A stretch of 17,304 nucleotides of DNA, from assembly GCA_020216895.1 (NCBI GenBank), contig JAIWOM010000005.1, positions 1-17,304 of the forward strand, given 5' to 3'. Below, in pieces: positions 7,318 through 14,716 of this stretch (position 1 is the stretch's first letter; the number at the start of each line of letters is the position of its first letter). The stretch comes from Microcella sp. GTDB lineage: Bacteria; Actinomycetota; Actinomycetes; Actinomycetales; Microbacteriaceae. The notes under the pieces are model-generated. The model had not been told where the DNA came from, did not search any database, and saw only the letters and a list, made by a program, of their open reading frames with translations. The position numbers and the translations under genes were made by a program.

Positions 7318-8598
7318 ATGAGGATTCTGCTTGTCGGCGCCGGAGGCGTCGGAGACGCCATCGCCAAGATCGCCGCCCGCCGCTCGTTCTTCGAGACGAT
7401 CATCGTCAGCGACTACGACATCGCCCGCGCCGAGCGCACCATCGCCTGGATCGCGGCCAAGCACGGCCCGCAGGGCGACCGCTTCGTCGCCGCGCAGATC
7501 GACGCCTCCGACGCCGCCGTCGTCGAGCGGGTCGCGCGCGAGCACGCTGCCACGCACGTCATGAACGCCGTCGAGCCCAAGTTCGTCATGCCGATCTTCC
7601 GGGGCGCGCTCGCGGCCGGGGCCGACTACCTGGACATGGCCATGAGCCTGTCGGTGCCGCACCCCTCGCAGCCCTACAGCGAGACCGGCGTCAAGCTCGG
7701 CGACGAGCAGTTCGCCGTGGCCGACGAGTGGGAGAAGAGCGGCCGCCTGGCGCTCGTCGGCATGGGCGTCGAGCCCGGGCTGAGCGACGTGTTCGCGCGC
7801 TACGCCGTCGACCACCTCTTCCGCGAGGTCGACGAGCTCGGCACCCGCGACGGCGCCAACCTGGTCGTGCGCGACGACGAGGGCAACGAGATCTTCGCCC
7901 CCTCCTTCTCGATCTGGACGACCATCGAGGAGTGCCTCAACCCGCCCGTCATCTGGGAGAAGGATCGCGGCTGGTACACGACCGCGCCCTTCAGCGAGCC
8001 CGAGGTCTTCGACTTCCCTGAGGGCATCGGCCCGGTCGAGTGCGTCAACGTCGAGCACGAGGAGGTGCTGCTCATGCCGCGCTGGCTCGACGCCCAGCGC
8101 GTGACCTTCAAGTACGGGCTCGGCGACGAGTTCATCGGCATCCTCAAGACGCTGAACCAGCTCGGCCTCGACAAGACCGAGCCGATCCGGGTGCGGTCGA
8201 AGAACGGCCCGGTCGAGGTCGCGCCGCGCGATGTCGTCGCCGCCGGTCTTCCCGACCCGGCCACGCTCGGCCCGCGGATGACCGGCAAGACCTGCGCCGG
8301 CCTCTGGGTGACCGGCACCGGGGTCGACGGCCAACCCCGCGCGGTGTACCTGTACCACGTCTCCGACAACGAGTGGACGATGGCCGAGTACGAGAGCCAG
8401 TGCGTCGTGTGGCAGACCGCCCTCAACCCCGTCATCGCGCTCGAGCTGCTCGCCACGGGCGCCTGGAGCGGCGCGGGCGTGCTGGGCCCGGAGGCCTTCG
8501 ACGCGCAGCCGTTCCTCGACCTCATGGCGCGGCCCGAGGCCGAGGGCGGCTACGGCCAGGCCTGGGGCCTGGACGAGCGCACGCCCGTCACCGCCTGA
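7318..8598 (+). CDS. Saccharopine dehydrogenase family oxidoreductase
   Basis: A 426-aa cytoplasmic protein with an N-terminal Rossmann fold: VGAGGVG (residues 6-12, GxGxxG) and Asp32 at the end of strand beta-2 (VSDYD), which suggests NAD rather than NADP. The segment GMGVEPGLSDVFARYAVDHL (from residue 148) and the C-terminal catalytic-like region identify the saccharopine dehydrogenase/carboxynorspermidine dehydrogenase group. Family members form or split secondary amines between an amino acid or polyamine and a keto acid or aldehyde; the substrate cannot be read from sequence. No lysine or polyamine gene is adjacent. The start has no convincing Shine-Dalgarno, while TAACAT ends 6 nt before the ATG, so the mRNA is probably leaderless. 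An earlier ATG at 7310 opens only a three-codon frame. It converges with the next gene, 10 bp away, with no terminator seen. Confidence 0.85.
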   Translation: MRILLVGAGGVGDAIAKIAARRSFFETIIVSDYDIARAERTIAWIAAKHGPQGDRFVAAQIDASDAAVVERVAREHAATHVMNAVEPKFVMPIFRGALAAGADYLDMAMSLSVPHPSQPYSETGVKLGDEQFAVADEWEKSGRLALVGMGVEPGLSDVFARYAVDHLFREVDELGTRDGANLVVRDDEGNEIFAPSFSIWTTIEECLNPPVIWEKDRGWYTTAPFSEPEVFDFPEGIGPVECVNVEHEEVLLMPRWLDAQRVTFKYGLGDEFIGILKTLNQLGLDKTEPIRVRSKNGPVEVAPRDVVAAGLPDPATLGPRMTGKTCAGLWVTGTGVDGQPRAVYLYHVSDNEWTMAEYESQCVVWQTALNPVIALELLATGAWSGAGVLGPEAFDAQPFLDLMARPEAEGGYGQAWGLDERTPVTA

Positions 8599-8608
8599 AC
8601 GCTGCGGA

Positions 8609-10423
8609 CTAGAACGGGAAGATGAGCGGCACGACGAGCACGGCCACCCCGAAGAACACGAGGCCGACCGGCAGGCCGTACTTCCAGTAGTCGCCGAACT
8701 GCAGCCCGGCCGGCGCCATGATCATGAGGTTGCCGGGCGTCGCCACCGGGGTCAGCACCGCGGCGGCGGCGGTGACCGCGACCGCCATCAGAAACGGCAA
8801 GGGCGAGACTCCCATCTCGTACGCGACCGAGATCGCGATCGGCGCGATGATGAGCGCGGTCGCCGTGTTGCTGATCAGCTGGCCGAAGATCAAGGTCACG
8901 AGCCCGAGGGCCGCGAGCACGATGGCCGGGCCGAAGCCGCCCACGATGTCGACGATGCCGGTCGCGAGCAGGTCGGCGGCACCGGTCTGCGTGATCGCGG
9001 TCGACACCGGGATCATGCCGCCGACCAGCAGGATCGTCGTCCACTGGATCGACCGGTGCGCGCGCTCGAGCGACACCACGCGCGTGAGCACCATGATGCT
9101 CGCGGCCACGAGTCCAGCCACCGCGGGCGGCACGATGCCCGTCGCCAGGGCGATGACCATGAGCACGAGCACCCCGAGGGCGAGGTACGCCCGGCGCCCG
9201 AGGGGTGCCGCCTGGCGGCGGATCTGGTCGGGAGCATCCACGACCATGACCGAGGGGTCGCGGAGGTTCTCGTCGAGCGCGTCCCACTTTCCCTGCACGA
9301 GCAGGATGTCGCCCGCCTCGAGCCGGATGCCGGTCTGGTCGCCGATGTTCTCGCCGCCTCGCTGGATGGCGACGATCACCAGGTCGCCGCTCTCGGTGAG
9401 CATGCCGGGGAACACCGCGTCGCCGATCGCGGGCGATCGCGGCGGGATGACGATCTCGGCCACGCCGTACTCGGCGTCCATGGGCGCCCAGGTGCTCGAC
9501 ACCGTGCTCGTGCCGATGCCCTCGAGCTTCGCGTCGTCGCTCACGGCACGGATGCTCGTGGGGTTGCCGCGCAGGATCAGCACGTCGCCCTCCTCGATGG
9601 GGGCGGATGCGGGCCGCGACCCGCGCGTCGCGGGCGACTGGATGGCGAGCAGGGTGACGGGGTTCTCGCCCGCGAAGACGATCTCGTCGGCCGTGCGCCC
9701 GATCAGCGGCGAGCCGGAGAGCACGCGCACCCGGCCGAACGGCTGCGCGCCGCCGAACTGCGCGAGCAGGGTGCGGGCGTGGTCGCTGAGGTCGGGAGCG
9801 ATCGTGGTCGGCACCCGCGCGGGGATGACTCGACTGCCGAGCAGGAGGGTGATGAGCACCGTGCCCGCCATGATCGGCAGGCCGACGAGGCTGAACTCGA
9901 AGAAGCCGAACGCTCGCCCGGTCTCCTCCTCGGCGAGCTCGGACATGATGACGTTCACCGGCGAGCCGGTCAGCGTCAGCAGCGAGCCGGCGTGGGCGCC
10001 GAAGGCGAGCGGCAGCAGCAGGCGCGCCGCGGGCATTGTCATCTTCGTGGCGATGACCACGACGACGGGCAGCAGCGCAGCGACAGCGCCGTTGACGCTG
10101 ATGAGGGCCGACAGAACGGCGACGACCGCCATGATGATGACGGTCATGACGCGCTGGCTCGAGCCGCCACGCTTCACGAGCTGCTGGCCCGTCCAGGCGG
10201 TCAGCCCCGAGCCGTCGAGGCCCTCGGCCACGACGAAGAGGCTCGCGATGAGGATGACCGCCGGGTCGCCGAAACCGGCGAAGGCCTGGCCGAGGTCGAG
10301 GATGCCGAACGCGTAGAGCGTGAGGGAGGCACCGACGGCGATGAGCCCGACGGGGATCTTGTTGGTCACGAAGGCCAGCACCACGACGGCGAGGATCAGC
10401 ATCGTGATGGTGATGTCGCTCAC
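8609..10423 (-). CDS. SLC13-family permease with two TrkA-C domains
   Basis: A 604-aa membrane transporter of the divalent anion/Na+ symporter superfamily. The N-terminal half (about residues 1-200) has TM segments with ISVNGAVAALLPVVVV and the hairpin motif LTLTGSPVNVIMSE. Two soluble TrkA-C (RCK_C) modules follow at about 225-300 (VRVLSGSPLIGRT to VLILRGNP) and 320-395 (AEIVIPPRSPAIGD to ILLVQGKW). The C-terminal half repeats the transporter fold with the SNT motif in QLISNTATALIIAP (residues 515-528) and LTPVATPGNLMIMAPAG. Family members move sulfate, dicarboxylates or related anions; TrkA-C domains probably bind a regulatory ligand. The substrate is not determinable here. The GTG start at 10423 lacks a Shine-Dalgarno, but TAGAGT ends 7 nt before it, suggesting a leaderless transcript. 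The cardiolipin synthase gene ends 39 bp upstream on the same strand. Confidence 0.9.
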   Translation of the reverse strand: MSDITITMLILAVVVLAFVTNKIPVGLIAVGASLTLYAFGILDLGQAFAGFGDPAVILIASLFVVAEGLDGSGLTAWTGQQLVKRGGSSQRVMTVIIMAVVAVLSALISVNGAVAALLPVVVVIATKMTMPAARLLLPLAFGAHAGSLLTLTGSPVNVIMSELAEEETGRAFGFFEFSLVGLPIMAGTVLITLLLGSRVIPARVPTTIAPDLSDHARTLLAQFGGAQPFGRVRVLSGSPLIGRTADEIVFAGENPVTLLAIQSPATRGSRPASAPIEEGDVLILRGNPTSIRAVSDDAKLEGIGTSTVSSTWAPMDAEYGVAEIVIPPRSPAIGDAVFPGMLTESGDLVIVAIQRGGENIGDQTGIRLEAGDILLVQGKWDALDENLRDPSVMVVDAPDQIRRQAAPLGRRAYLALGVLVLMVIALATGIVPPAVAGLVAASIMVLTRVVSLERAHRSIQWTTILLVGGMIPVSTAITQTGAADLLATGIVDIVGGFGPAIVLAALGLVTLIFGQLISNTATALIIAPIAISVAYEMGVSPLPFLMAVAVTAAAAVLTPVATPGNLMIMAPAGLQFGDYWKYGLPVGLVFFGVAVLVVPLIFPF

Positions 10424-10430
10424 AGCGCTG

Positions 10431-10436
10431 ACTCTA
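10431..10436 (-). promoter_or_regulatory. Candidate -10 box for leaderless SLC13 permease mRNA
   Basis: On the minus strand TAGAGT (plus-strand ACTCTA at 10431-10436) lies 7 nt before the GTG start at 10423, the spacing expected if transcription begins at the start codon. It sits in the 39-bp gap after the cardiolipin synthase stop. No clear -35 hexamer is seen. Confidence 0.4.
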
Positions 10437-10462
10437 TTCTCTCGGGGGCGGGGTGCACACGG

Positions 10463-11917
10463 TCACTGCAGAGACGAGGTCAGGCGGGCGAGCGAGTCGC
10501 GCGCCTTCTCAGGCCAGGGCCGCCGCACCCACTCGTCGAGCGTGAGCTCGCGGCTGTGCGCGCGATAGGTCGCTTCGATCGCGCGCATGCGCTGCACGAA
10601 CTCGGCGCCGTGCACCATCACCGAGACCTCCATGTTGAGGCTGAACGACCGGATGTCCATGTTGCTCGAGCCCACGACCGCGACGTCGTCGTCGATCGTG
10701 AAGTGCTTCGAGTGCAGCACGGTCGGCGCCTGGTAGAGGTAGATGCGCACGCCGGCCCGCAGCAGGTCCTCGTAGTACGACCGCTGCGCGTGGTAAACGA
10801 AGAACTGGTCGCCGATCTCGCTCACGTACAGCTCGACGAGCAGCCCGCGCGTCGCCGCTGTGATGATCGCCAGCTGGATCGACTCGTCGGGCACGAAGTA
10901 GGGGCTCGTGATGCTGACCTGTTTTTCGGCCTTGTGGATCAGCGTCGTGTACAGCTTCAGGTTGTTGTCGTTCTCGAAGCTCGGGCCGCTCGGCAGCACC
11001 TGCGCGTCGAGCAGCGCGGGGTCGTCGGGCAGCACGACCGGGGAGGTGTCGAGCGGCAGCAGCTCGTCGGTCTCGCTGAACCAGTCGGTCACGAACACGG
11101 CATCGAGCTCGCGCACCACCGGCCCCTCCAGCCGCACCATGACCTCCTTCCAGCGCAGCCCGCGGCGGATCGCTTTCTTCTTGCCGTAGTGCGAGGCGAT
11201 CATGTTCTGCGAGCCGGTGTGGCCGACCCGGCCGGCGACCACGACGAGCTTGCGGTGGTTGCGCAGGTCGGGACGCTGCCACTGGCCCTTCAGCGGGCGC
11301 AGCGGGAGCATCCCGTGCCACTCGGCGCCCATCGCCGCGAGGCGGCCGAGCGTCTCCTTCCGCACCGACGACAGCACGCTCATCAGGTGGTCGCTCAGCA
11401 CGCGCACCGTGACCCCGCGCGCGGTCGCGCGCTCGAGGGCGGCGAAGAACGGTTCGGTCGTCGCGTCGAGGGCGAGGATGTAGAACTCGACGTGCACGTA
11501 CTGCTCGGCCGTGTCGATGTCGGCGACCATCGCCGCGATCGAGGCGTCGTAGTCGTCGATGAGCTCGGCGCGCGTTCCGCCGACCATGGGCAGCGCCCCG
11601 AGCTGCTCGTTGAGGCGCACCGCCGAGCCGAGCCAGGCGGGCCACTCGTCGCGATGGCCGACCCGGTCGAGCCCCTCGGTGCGGTCGAGGATCGCCTGGC
11701 TCACCTCGCGCTGCTTCTCGCGGCGGCGGCGGGGCAGCCGGCTGAAGCCGACGAGGAAGAACACGAGCGCCCCGAGGTAGGGCACGAAGATGATCAGCAG
11801 CGCCCAGGCGATGGCCGTCGTCGGCCGGCGCCGCGCCGAGATGACGAGGATCGCCGTGACGCTCAGCAGGATGTGGGCGACCGAGAGGGCCAGCGGCAGC
11901 CAGGTGAGGTCGGTCAT
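10463..11917 (-). CDS. cls: Cardiolipin synthase (phospholipase D superfamily)
   Basis: Predicted membrane enzyme of 484 aa that makes cardiolipin. Two N-terminal TM segments (about residues 5-27 and 35-57) precede a basic stretch RLPRRRREKQR and two PLD domains. The ATG at 11917 is chosen because AGGGGGC lies just upstream, overlapping the TAG stop of the preceding gene; the longer open frame is inside that gene. The second HKD motif is complete: H402, K404, D409 in LHSKHFTIDD, then GSSNMDIRSF. The first is NHRKLVVVAG (H221, K223), with Ala228 where HxKx4D expects Asp, followed by GHTGSQNM. His and Lys, which do the chemistry, are kept, so the enzyme may still work. The layout (two TMs, DHLMS, HKD pair) fits bacterial ClsA-type enzymes. 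It is co-oriented with and only 8 bp from the AI-2E-family gene. Confidence 0.9.
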   Translation of the reverse strand: MTDLTWLPLALSVAHILLSVTAILVISARRRPTTAIAWALLIIFVPYLGALVFFLVGFSRLPRRRREKQREVSQAILDRTEGLDRVGHRDEWPAWLGSAVRLNEQLGALPMVGGTRAELIDDYDASIAAMVADIDTAEQYVHVEFYILALDATTEPFFAALERATARGVTVRVLSDHLMSVLSSVRKETLGRLAAMGAEWHGMLPLRPLKGQWQRPDLRNHRKLVVVAGRVGHTGSQNMIASHYGKKKAIRRGLRWKEVMVRLEGPVVRELDAVFVTDWFSETDELLPLDTSPVVLPDDPALLDAQVLPSGPSFENDNNLKLYTTLIHKAEKQVSITSPYFVPDESIQLAIITAATRGLLVELYVSEIGDQFFVYHAQRSYYEDLLRAGVRIYLYQAPTVLHSKHFTIDDDVAVVGSSNMDIRSFSLNMEVSVMVHGAEFVQRMRAIEATYRAHSRELTLDEWVRRPWPEKARDSLARLTSSLQ

Positions 11918-11925
11918 GTCGCCCC

Positions 11926-13002
11926 CTAGGCGAGCTTCTGGCGGGGCACGACGACCTTCTTGATGATGAGCAGGATGCTCGCCACCACCGGCGATGCCAC
12001 CAGGGCACCCAGCAAGCCTAGGAGGGTGCCGCCGACGATCGCGCCGATCAGCACGAGCGCCGCGGGGATGCTGATCGCCTTGCCGATGATGCGCGGGGTG
12101 ATGGCGTAGGCCTCGATCTGCATGTAGACGATCATGACGATCGCGACGATGATCGCCGCCGTCGGCGAGGTGAACAGCGAGACCGCGACCATGAGCGTGG
12201 TGCTGATCACCGAGCCGACGACCGGGATGAGGGTGATGAACAGGGCGATGAACGCGAGGATGCCCGCGTACCGCACCCCGACGATCGAGAGCAGGATGAA
12301 CGAGAAGGTGGCGTTCATCGAGGCGATGATCAGCTGACCGCCGAGGTACCCGCCGATCGAGTCGAAGATCTCCTCCGCGATCTCCTCGAACGTGGCCCGC
12401 TTCGACGCCGGCACGAGGTCGTAGAGGCCGTTCTTCATGGCCTGCAGCGAGCCGACGAAGTACAGGGTCAGCACGACGACCAGCAGCACGCCGAAACCAC
12501 CGTTGATGATGTCGGCGCCGATGCGCAGCGCGCCGCCACCGAGCGTCAGCCACAGGTTCGGGTCGTTGGTCGACGACAGCACCCAGGCGAGCACGACGGC
12601 GGGGTAGCCGTTGAACTGCGCGTCGAGATCGAGGAACCAGCCCTGGTTCTCGATGTCGGTCAGGTTCGCCGGCAGGGTGCGGGCCAGCTCGACCGCCTGA
12701 TCGATGACGATCGGCACGATGAGGATGAGCATCGTGGCGATCACCACCAGGAAGGCCGCGAGCACGACGCCGATCGCCGCACCCTTCGACAAGCCGCGGC
12801 GCTGCAGCCGCAGCACCACGGGGTAGAGCCCGAGGCTGATGAAGATGGCGAGGAAGACGAGGGTGATCGTGTACGCCAGCTGGGCCACGGCGGCGCCGAC
12901 CACGAGGGCCAGCAGCACGCCGAGCGTGCCGACGAAGCCGATGACGAAGGGGCCCGAGCGCAGCAGCCCTCGCCGCGGGGGACGGGCGGTGCCGTCGGTC
13001 AT
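11926..13002 (-). CDS. AI-2E family transporter (PerM/TqsA-like membrane protein)
   Basis: A 358-aa protein of the UPF0118/AI-2E transporter family. About eight TM segments are seen, with a soluble stretch near residues 100-170. Landmarks of the family are FITLIPVVGSVIST, ITPRIIGKAISI and GGTLLGLLGALVASPV near the C-terminus. Named relatives export the quorum signal AI-2 (TqsA) or act as Na+/H+ antiporters; no LuxS or other AI-2 gene is in the window, so the substrate is open. The ATG at 13002 has GGAGAGGA at 13015-13008 with 5 nt spacing; an in-frame ATG at 13056 would add 18 residues and has weaker support. The stop codon overlaps the ribosome-binding region of cardiolipin synthase, implying a two-gene operon and perhaps coupled translation. 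Confidence 0.9.
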   Translation of the reverse strand: MTDGTARPPRRGLLRSGPFVIGFVGTLGVLLALVVGAAVAQLAYTITLVFLAIFISLGLYPVVLRLQRRGLSKGAAIGVVLAAFLVVIATMLILIVPIVIDQAVELARTLPANLTDIENQGWFLDLDAQFNGYPAVVLAWVLSSTNDPNLWLTLGGGALRIGADIINGGFGVLLVVVLTLYFVGSLQAMKNGLYDLVPASKRATFEEIAEEIFDSIGGYLGGQLIIASMNATFSFILLSIVGVRYAGILAFIALFITLIPVVGSVISTTLMVAVSLFTSPTAAIIVAIVMIVYMQIEAYAITPRIIGKAISIPAALVLIGAIVGGTLLGLLGALVASPVVASILLIIKKVVVPRQKLA

Positions 13003-13158
13003 GGTGGTCCTCTCCGACCCCCGCCGCGGGCGCTGAGGGGGAAACATCGTCACCATACCGTTCACCCGCGGGAGGGCATACCCTGGGCGCGACGGCCCGT
13101 CGACCCGGCGGCGCCCGACCGCACTCCCTGACCGCATCCTCCGAGAAACGGAACGACC
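13003..13158. promoter_or_regulatory. Divergent intergenic region between AI-2E-family gene and pepA
   Basis: 156 bp separating two divergent starts must contain both promoters. A candidate -10 for pepA is TACCCT (13079-13084), giving a leader of about 70 nt. A candidate -10 on the minus strand is TATGGT (plus-strand ACCATA, 13052-13057). Neither has a convincing -35 hexamer, so both are weak calls. No repeat or hairpin of note is seen. Confidence 0.35.
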
Positions 13159-14640
13159 ATGAGCAGCCTCACGGTGACGACCTCTGCCGCCGCCCCCGCA
13201 TCCCTCGACGTCGACGTCGTGGTCATCGCCGCGCGCGCCGGGAAGGACGGCCCCGAACTCGTCGCCCACCCCGACCTCCACGGCCACCTGTCCGCGCTCG
13301 TCGCCGTCGGGCTCACCGGCAAGGCCGACGAGCTCGTGCGCCTGCCGAGCATCGACGGCTCGCGCGCCAGCCTCGCGGTCGTCGGCCTCGGCGCCGACCT
13401 GACCGCCGACAGCGCGCGCCGCGGGGCCGGATCGGCTGTGCGCCAGCTCGCCGGCACCGGCTCGATCGCTCTCGCCTTCGGGCTCGACGAGGTGGAGCAC
13501 GCCCTCGCGATGGCGGAGGGCGCCTCGCTCGCCGCGTACTCCTTCACCGACTACCGCATGAAGACCAAGGCGAAGGCCAAGGCGCCGGTCGGGGCCGTCA
13601 CGGTGTGCACGCAGGCGTCGGTGGCGGATGCGGCGCTGGAGCGCATCCGCGTCATCGCCGACCACGTCGCCCTCGTGCGCGACCTGACCAACCGCTCGGG
13701 CGGCGACCTCTACCCGCAGTCGTTCGCCGACGCGGCGACGGATGCGGCGAAGGGCGCCCCGGTCACCATCGAGGTCTGGGACGAGAAGAAGCTCGCCGCT
13801 GAGGGCTGCGGCGGCATCATCGGCGTCGGTCAGGGCTCGTCGCGGCCGCCGCGCCTGGTCAAGGTCTCGTACGCGCCCGCCGGAGCGACCAAGCACGTCG
13901 GCCTCGTCGGCAAGGGCATCACCTACGACACCGGCGGCATCTCGGTGAAGCCGGCCGACGCGATGAACGGCATGCAGAACGACATGGGCGGCGCCGCCGT
14001 GCTGCTCGGCCTCGTGCTCACCGCCGCGCGCCTCGGCCTGCCGGTGCGCCTCACGGCCTTCCTCTGCATGTCGGAGAACCTGATCTCGTCGACCGCGATC
14101 CGCGTCAACGACATCCTCACGATGCGCGGCGGCACCACCGTCGAGGTCATGAACACCGACGCCGAGGGCCGCCTGGTCATGGCCGACGGCCTGGTGCTCG
14201 CGAGCGAGGAGAACCCCGACGCGATCATCGACGTCGCCACCCTCACCGGTGCCGCGATCGTCGCGCTCGGCAACCGCACCGTCGGAGTCATGGGTGACGA
14301 CGAGCTCGCTGGCGCCATCGTCGCCGCGGGCCGAGAGGCGGGCGAGCCGCACTGGCACATGCCGCTGCCGGAGGAGCTGCGCGCGCAGCTCGACTCGCGC
14401 TTCGCCGACATGGCCAACCTGAAGCCGGGCAACCGCTCGGGCGGGATGCTCGTCGCCGGCATCTTCTTGCGCGAGTTCGTCGGCACCCGCGCCGACGGCT
14501 CGCCCATCCCGTGGGCGCACCTCGACATCGCGGGCGCGGCCGTCAACGAGGGCCCGGCCTACGGCTACCTCGACGCCGGTGCCACAGGCGTCTCGGTGCG
14601 CACACTGCTGAGCGTCATCGAGCAGAGGTTCGCGGCGTAG
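13159..14640 (+). CDS. pepA: Leucyl aminopeptidase (M17 family)
   Basis: A cytoplasmic two-metal aminopeptidase, 493 aa, that removes N-terminal residues from peptides in protein turnover. The M17 signature NTDAEGRL is present at residues 332-339. Using the E. coli PepA scheme (K270, D275, K282, D293, D352, E354, R356), the equivalents K252, D257, K264, D275, D334, E336 and R338 are all present with identical spacing, in VGKGITYDTGGISVKP and GMQNDMGGAA. The N-terminal macro-like domain spans about residues 1-150 and includes a short Lys/Ala-rich stretch (KTKAKAKAKA). The ATG at 13159 follows only a weak ribosome-binding sequence (ACGGA). The gene stands alone and converges on an MFS gene with a shared hairpin between them. 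Confidence 0.96.
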   Translation: MSSLTVTTSAAAPASLDVDVVVIAARAGKDGPELVAHPDLHGHLSALVAVGLTGKADELVRLPSIDGSRASLAVVGLGADLTADSARRGAGSAVRQLAGTGSIALAFGLDEVEHALAMAEGASLAAYSFTDYRMKTKAKAKAPVGAVTVCTQASVADAALERIRVIADHVALVRDLTNRSGGDLYPQSFADAATDAAKGAPVTIEVWDEKKLAAEGCGGIIGVGQGSSRPPRLVKVSYAPAGATKHVGLVGKGITYDTGGISVKPADAMNGMQNDMGGAAVLLGLVLTAARLGLPVRLTAFLCMSENLISSTAIRVNDILTMRGGTTVEVMNTDAEGRLVMADGLVLASEENPDAIIDVATLTGAAIVALGNRTVGVMGDDELAGAIVAAGREAGEPHWHMPLPEELRAQLDSRFADMANLKPGNRSGGMLVAGIFLREFVGTRADGSPIPWAHLDIAGAAVNEGPAYGYLDAGATGVSVRTLLSVIEQRFAA

Positions 14641-14656
14641 CGCGGCACTGACCGTA

Positions 14657-14701
14657 CGCGACGGGGCCCCGGCGGAGAGCATCCGCCGGGGCCCCGTCGT
14701 G
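14657..14701. terminator. Shared hairpin between convergent pepA and MFS genes
   Basis: An 18-bp perfect stem (14659-14676 with 14682-14699; arm CGACGGGGCCCCGGCGGA) closes a GAGCA loop and can extend by a G-T and a C-G pair. It lies 18 bp after the pepA stop and 17 bp before the end of the opposing gene. No T-run follows on either strand, as is common for actinobacterial terminators, so bidirectional termination is likely but not proved. Confidence 0.8.
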
Positions 14702-14716
14702 GTGGGGGGAGAAGGG

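Noticed and set aside
4710..7403. 897-codon minus-strand open frame
   Set aside because: It crosses three real genes and the operon terminator, and its translation is a charged low-complexity string with no domain.
8599..8608. Search for a terminator between the convergent dehydrogenase and SLC13 genes
   Set aside because: The gap is only 10 bp and contains no hairpin, so no feature can be supported there.
9056..11929. 957-codon plus-strand open frame
   Set aside because: Antisense shadow of the SLC13 permease and cardiolipin synthase; composition is biased and no motif is seen.
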